Shown here piece after piece: positions 62,586 to 64,000 of a stretch of DNA of 64,000 nucleotides. Both the position numbers and the translations under genes were made by a program. A model generated the notes under the pieces. The model was not told the DNA's origin and did no database searches. It saw nothing but the letters and a program-made list of their open reading frames with translations. This DNA comes from Achromobacter sp. Marseille-Q4962 (GTDB lineage Bacteria > Pseudomonadota > Gammaproteobacteria > Burkholderiales > Burkholderiaceae_B): assembly GCF_943737005.1 (NCBI RefSeq), contig NZ_CALSFU010000013.1, positions 107,831-171,830 of the forward strand, given 5' to 3'. Numbering within the stretch: position 1 is the first letter of the stretch; every line of letters begins with the position of its first letter.

Positions 62586-63146
62586 TTAATGAGGGGCTGA
62601 ATCCATCGCAGTCAGTATGTCCTCTGCGAAATAGGCTTGTCCCCGTCTTGGCAAGCCAAGCGGCGGGCGCGAAATGGATAGTGGCTGCTGCCCCAGCCAC
62701 GTCATGAAATGAGTTTGTAGCGAGTGCGGCATATCCTCGATGTAGACAATGGCCCCAGACAGTGGCTTGCCAAGTTCATCAACCGGCAGCCAGGCTGCAA
62801 CTGCCTGACCTGACCAGTTCAAGCTATCTACTTGGCGCAGCAGGATGCCAGTGGCTGGCGCACTCGCCGGTACGGCTTGGCGACAAGCTGTGTCATCCAT
62901 ATCGACCAGGGCATTAATCGCGTCCGTCAGTGCGCTCGGAGCCGCATAAGACACCGACAGCATCCCATGCTTCTCCTTTATGTCCAGCCAATGAAAGCCT
63001 TCTCGTAGTTCGCCTTGAATCAGCACATCGACATTGGTGCACAAGGAAGAAATGGCCGACAGCCAGCTATCCGGTACGCTGTTATCGACTACTCGCCCGG
63101 CTTTGAACTGCCAAGAATAATGCCGATGAATGTCTTCACGCTCCAT
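62586..63146 (-). CDS. Hypothetical protein, cargo gene
   Basis: 186 aa, not recognised. It starts MEREDIHRHYSWQFKAGRVV and shows mixed alpha/beta character with NVDVLIQGELREGFHWLDIKEKHGMLSVSY and GAIVYIEDMPHSLQTHFMTWLGQ; no membrane or signal segment. It is on the opposite strand to the transfer genes and lies directly downstream of the AlwI-like restriction gene, in the same direction with 26 bp between. Co-transcription with that gene suggests a link to the restriction or defence function, but this is only context. Codon use is more AT-tolerant than that of the transfer genes. Confidence 0.6.
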   Translation of the reverse strand: MEREDIHRHYSWQFKAGRVVDNSVPDSWLSAISSLCTNVDVLIQGELREGFHWLDIKEKHGMLSVSYAAPSALTDAINALVDMDDTACRQAVPASAPATGILLRQVDSLNWSGQAVAAWLPVDELGKPLSGAIVYIEDMPHSLQTHFMTWLGQQPLSISRPPLGLPRRGQAYFAEDILTAMDSAPH

Positions 63147-63172
63147 GCGATCTCCTTTGAAGCCGACGATGC

Positions 63173-63899
63173 TTACTGCAAAAGCTGGCCTACTGTTCGT
63201 TGTACAACGTCGGCAATTTCTCGCTTCCAGGCGGGAGCTTCATGTGTTGGTCGCAGGTTGCCGCATTGTTCAAGTAGCTCTCGAATGAGGGCAACATCCA
63301 CTTGTCCCGAAACAAACAGCGCTTCAAACACGTCTTTGAACTGCGCCAAGGTAATCGGGATGATGTCCAGCCGCATTTTCTCATCGGTATTGGTGTACCA
63401 GATACCAATACGGAAGGTTTCAGCAGCGTTGGAGTCGATTCTGTTGGCGATGAACAAGCCGTAGACTGGTTTACCGGACTGCTCTTGGTAGAGCGCCACG
63501 AGGTCCGCCACATGGCGTCTTACCGGCTCTCCTTCCGCCGCTTCCTGGCGCGAGTTAGCCGTCAACGTGACTTCCACCACCAGTACAAAATCATCGAACT
63601 CGAAGATCAGATCCGGGCCATTGCCTGGAGCAGTGCCTACCGGCAGGAAATCCTGATCGATCTTGAAGCGGCGAGCCTCATAGGGTTTGTTGGCCAAGCT
63701 GTTGATAGCCAGGAAGGCTCGCCACAGCACCCACTCGAAATATGCTGGAGCCTCGGCCTGTGGTACTTCAATCTCTTCGCCATTAGAAAGAATCTTCCTG
63801 TTGCGGCGTGTGATGATCAGTTCCATGTAAGCAGCGATCTCTTCCCACACTGCTGCTTGCTGGGCTGCGTAGGTGAATTGCCCCGGGAATCGAGGAGGC
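63173..63899 (-). pseudogene. AlwI-family type II restriction endonuclease, 5' part removed by an insertion sequence
   Basis: About 242 codons of the C-terminal part remain. The segment GPDLIFEFDDFVLVVEVTLT, followed by SRQEAAEGEPVRRHVADLVALY, is the PD-(D/E)xK-like nuclease core typical of AlwI-family enzymes (sites of the GGATC type). The open frame runs from a GTG at 63850 back through FPGQFTYAAQQAAVWEEI, which belongs to the family, until the IS end at about 63900. The missing N-terminal part would carry DNA-recognition elements, so the remnant is probably inactive. No methyltransferase is visible in the window. Confidence 0.72.
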
Positions 63900-64000
63900 T
63901 GTTTGGTTAAAGTACAGCGTTCATCGGCACAGAGTCAGAGTTGGTACGGAGATAGCGTTCTTCAGCCTGCGCAGGAGGAATATACCCGATGGACCCGAGC
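63900..64000 (-). mobile_element. IS3-family insertion sequence, right end (partial)
   Basis: The end is inferred at the TG of TGTTTGGTTAAAGTAC, where the restriction gene frame is broken. The transposase stop lies seven bases inside, as usual for the IS3 group. The element continues past the window, so its other end and the target duplication are not visible. Confidence 0.65.
63907..64000 (-). CDS. IS3-family transposase OrfB, C-terminal end (partial)
   Basis: The last 30 codons read LGSIGYIPPAQAEERYLRTN then SDSVPMNAVL and a stop. The G(Y/F)IPPA(Q/E)AE-x-x-Y motif is the conserved C-terminal end of IS3-family DDE transposases. The catalytic residues lie outside the window. Confidence 0.75.
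   Translation of the reverse strand, partial: LGSIGYIPPAQAEERYLRTNSDSVPMNAVL

Larger units (their letters stand above)
31170..64000. mobile_element. Integrative and conjugative element, left part (MobF relaxase, VirB-type secretion, type IVB pilus)
   Basis: It starts at the tRNA fragment and continues past the window. It carries pil, virB, stb-like, coupling-protein and relaxase genes on one strand, then cargo. G+C is visibly lower than in the fad region and spacing between genes is tight. No integrase or excisionase is present in this part. It could also be an integrated plasmid, given the KorB operator and the origin-like repeats. Confidence 0.8.

Overview
The window looks like part of a high-G+C beta-proteobacterium of the Bordetella/Achromobacter type (Burkholderiales). 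This is inferred from the dense G+C-rich codon use, two Bug/TctC-type solute receptors, a complete beta-oxidation cluster and a DUF3079 protein. No rRNA or other species marker is present, so the genus is a guess. About half is ordinary chromosome (1 to about 31.17 kb). The rest is the left part of an integrated conjugative element with visibly lower G+C, which runs off the right edge.

Chromosomal part. After the tail of a probable TetR regulator come nine same-strand fatty-acid genes (194-13703): fadE, a FadI-type thiolase, a FadJ-type hydratase/dehydrogenase, the outer-membrane porin fadL, a second multifunctional protein with the reverse domain order (FadN type), a FadA-type thiolase, a DUF4442 hotdog protein, a chalcone-isomerase-like secreted protein and fadD. 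Together they cover uptake, activation and complete beta-oxidation. A TonB-dependent siderophore receptor follows, then a sulfatase. Next is an acyl-CoA catabolic cluster (17719-26665) with two Bug receptors, MarR and IclR regulators, an AMP-forming ligase, a two-subunit CoA-transferase-like enzyme, an enoyl-CoA-hydratase-like protein and a CaiB/BaiF CoA-transferase. Three similar palindromes suggest that the IclR protein controls its own gene, the CoA-transferase operon and the second Bug gene. Then come a thiol dioxygenase, a CobB sirtuin, two related small proteins, DUF3079 and three identical tRNA-Arg(ACG) genes on the minus strand.

Element. At 31170-31185 lies a 16-bp fragment that reads like the 3' end of a tRNA-Ser gene, with that gene's probable terminator beside it. 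I read this as the left attachment site. The element then carries, nearly all on one strand: a thin type IVB pilus cluster (TcpQ/PilL-like, pilN-O-P-Q-R-S, pilV, an unknown secreted protein), trbM, a VirB-type secretion system (virB1-B6, B8-B11), a KfrB-like gene, a replication-like winged-helix protein, a 680-bp non-coding hub (iteron-like repeats, AT-rich repeats, a row of perfect hairpins), an stbABC-like module, a coupling protein and a MobF relaxase-helicase. A perfect IncP-type KorB operator precedes virB2. The set amounts to a nearly complete self-transfer machine with a separate adhesive/retractile pilus for mating in liquid. No integrase is seen; it would be expected at the right end beside the intact tRNA.

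The last 1.4 kb is cargo on the opposite strand: an unknown gene and an AlwI-type restriction endonuclease gene whose 5' part is cut off by an IS3-family insertion sequence continuing past the window.
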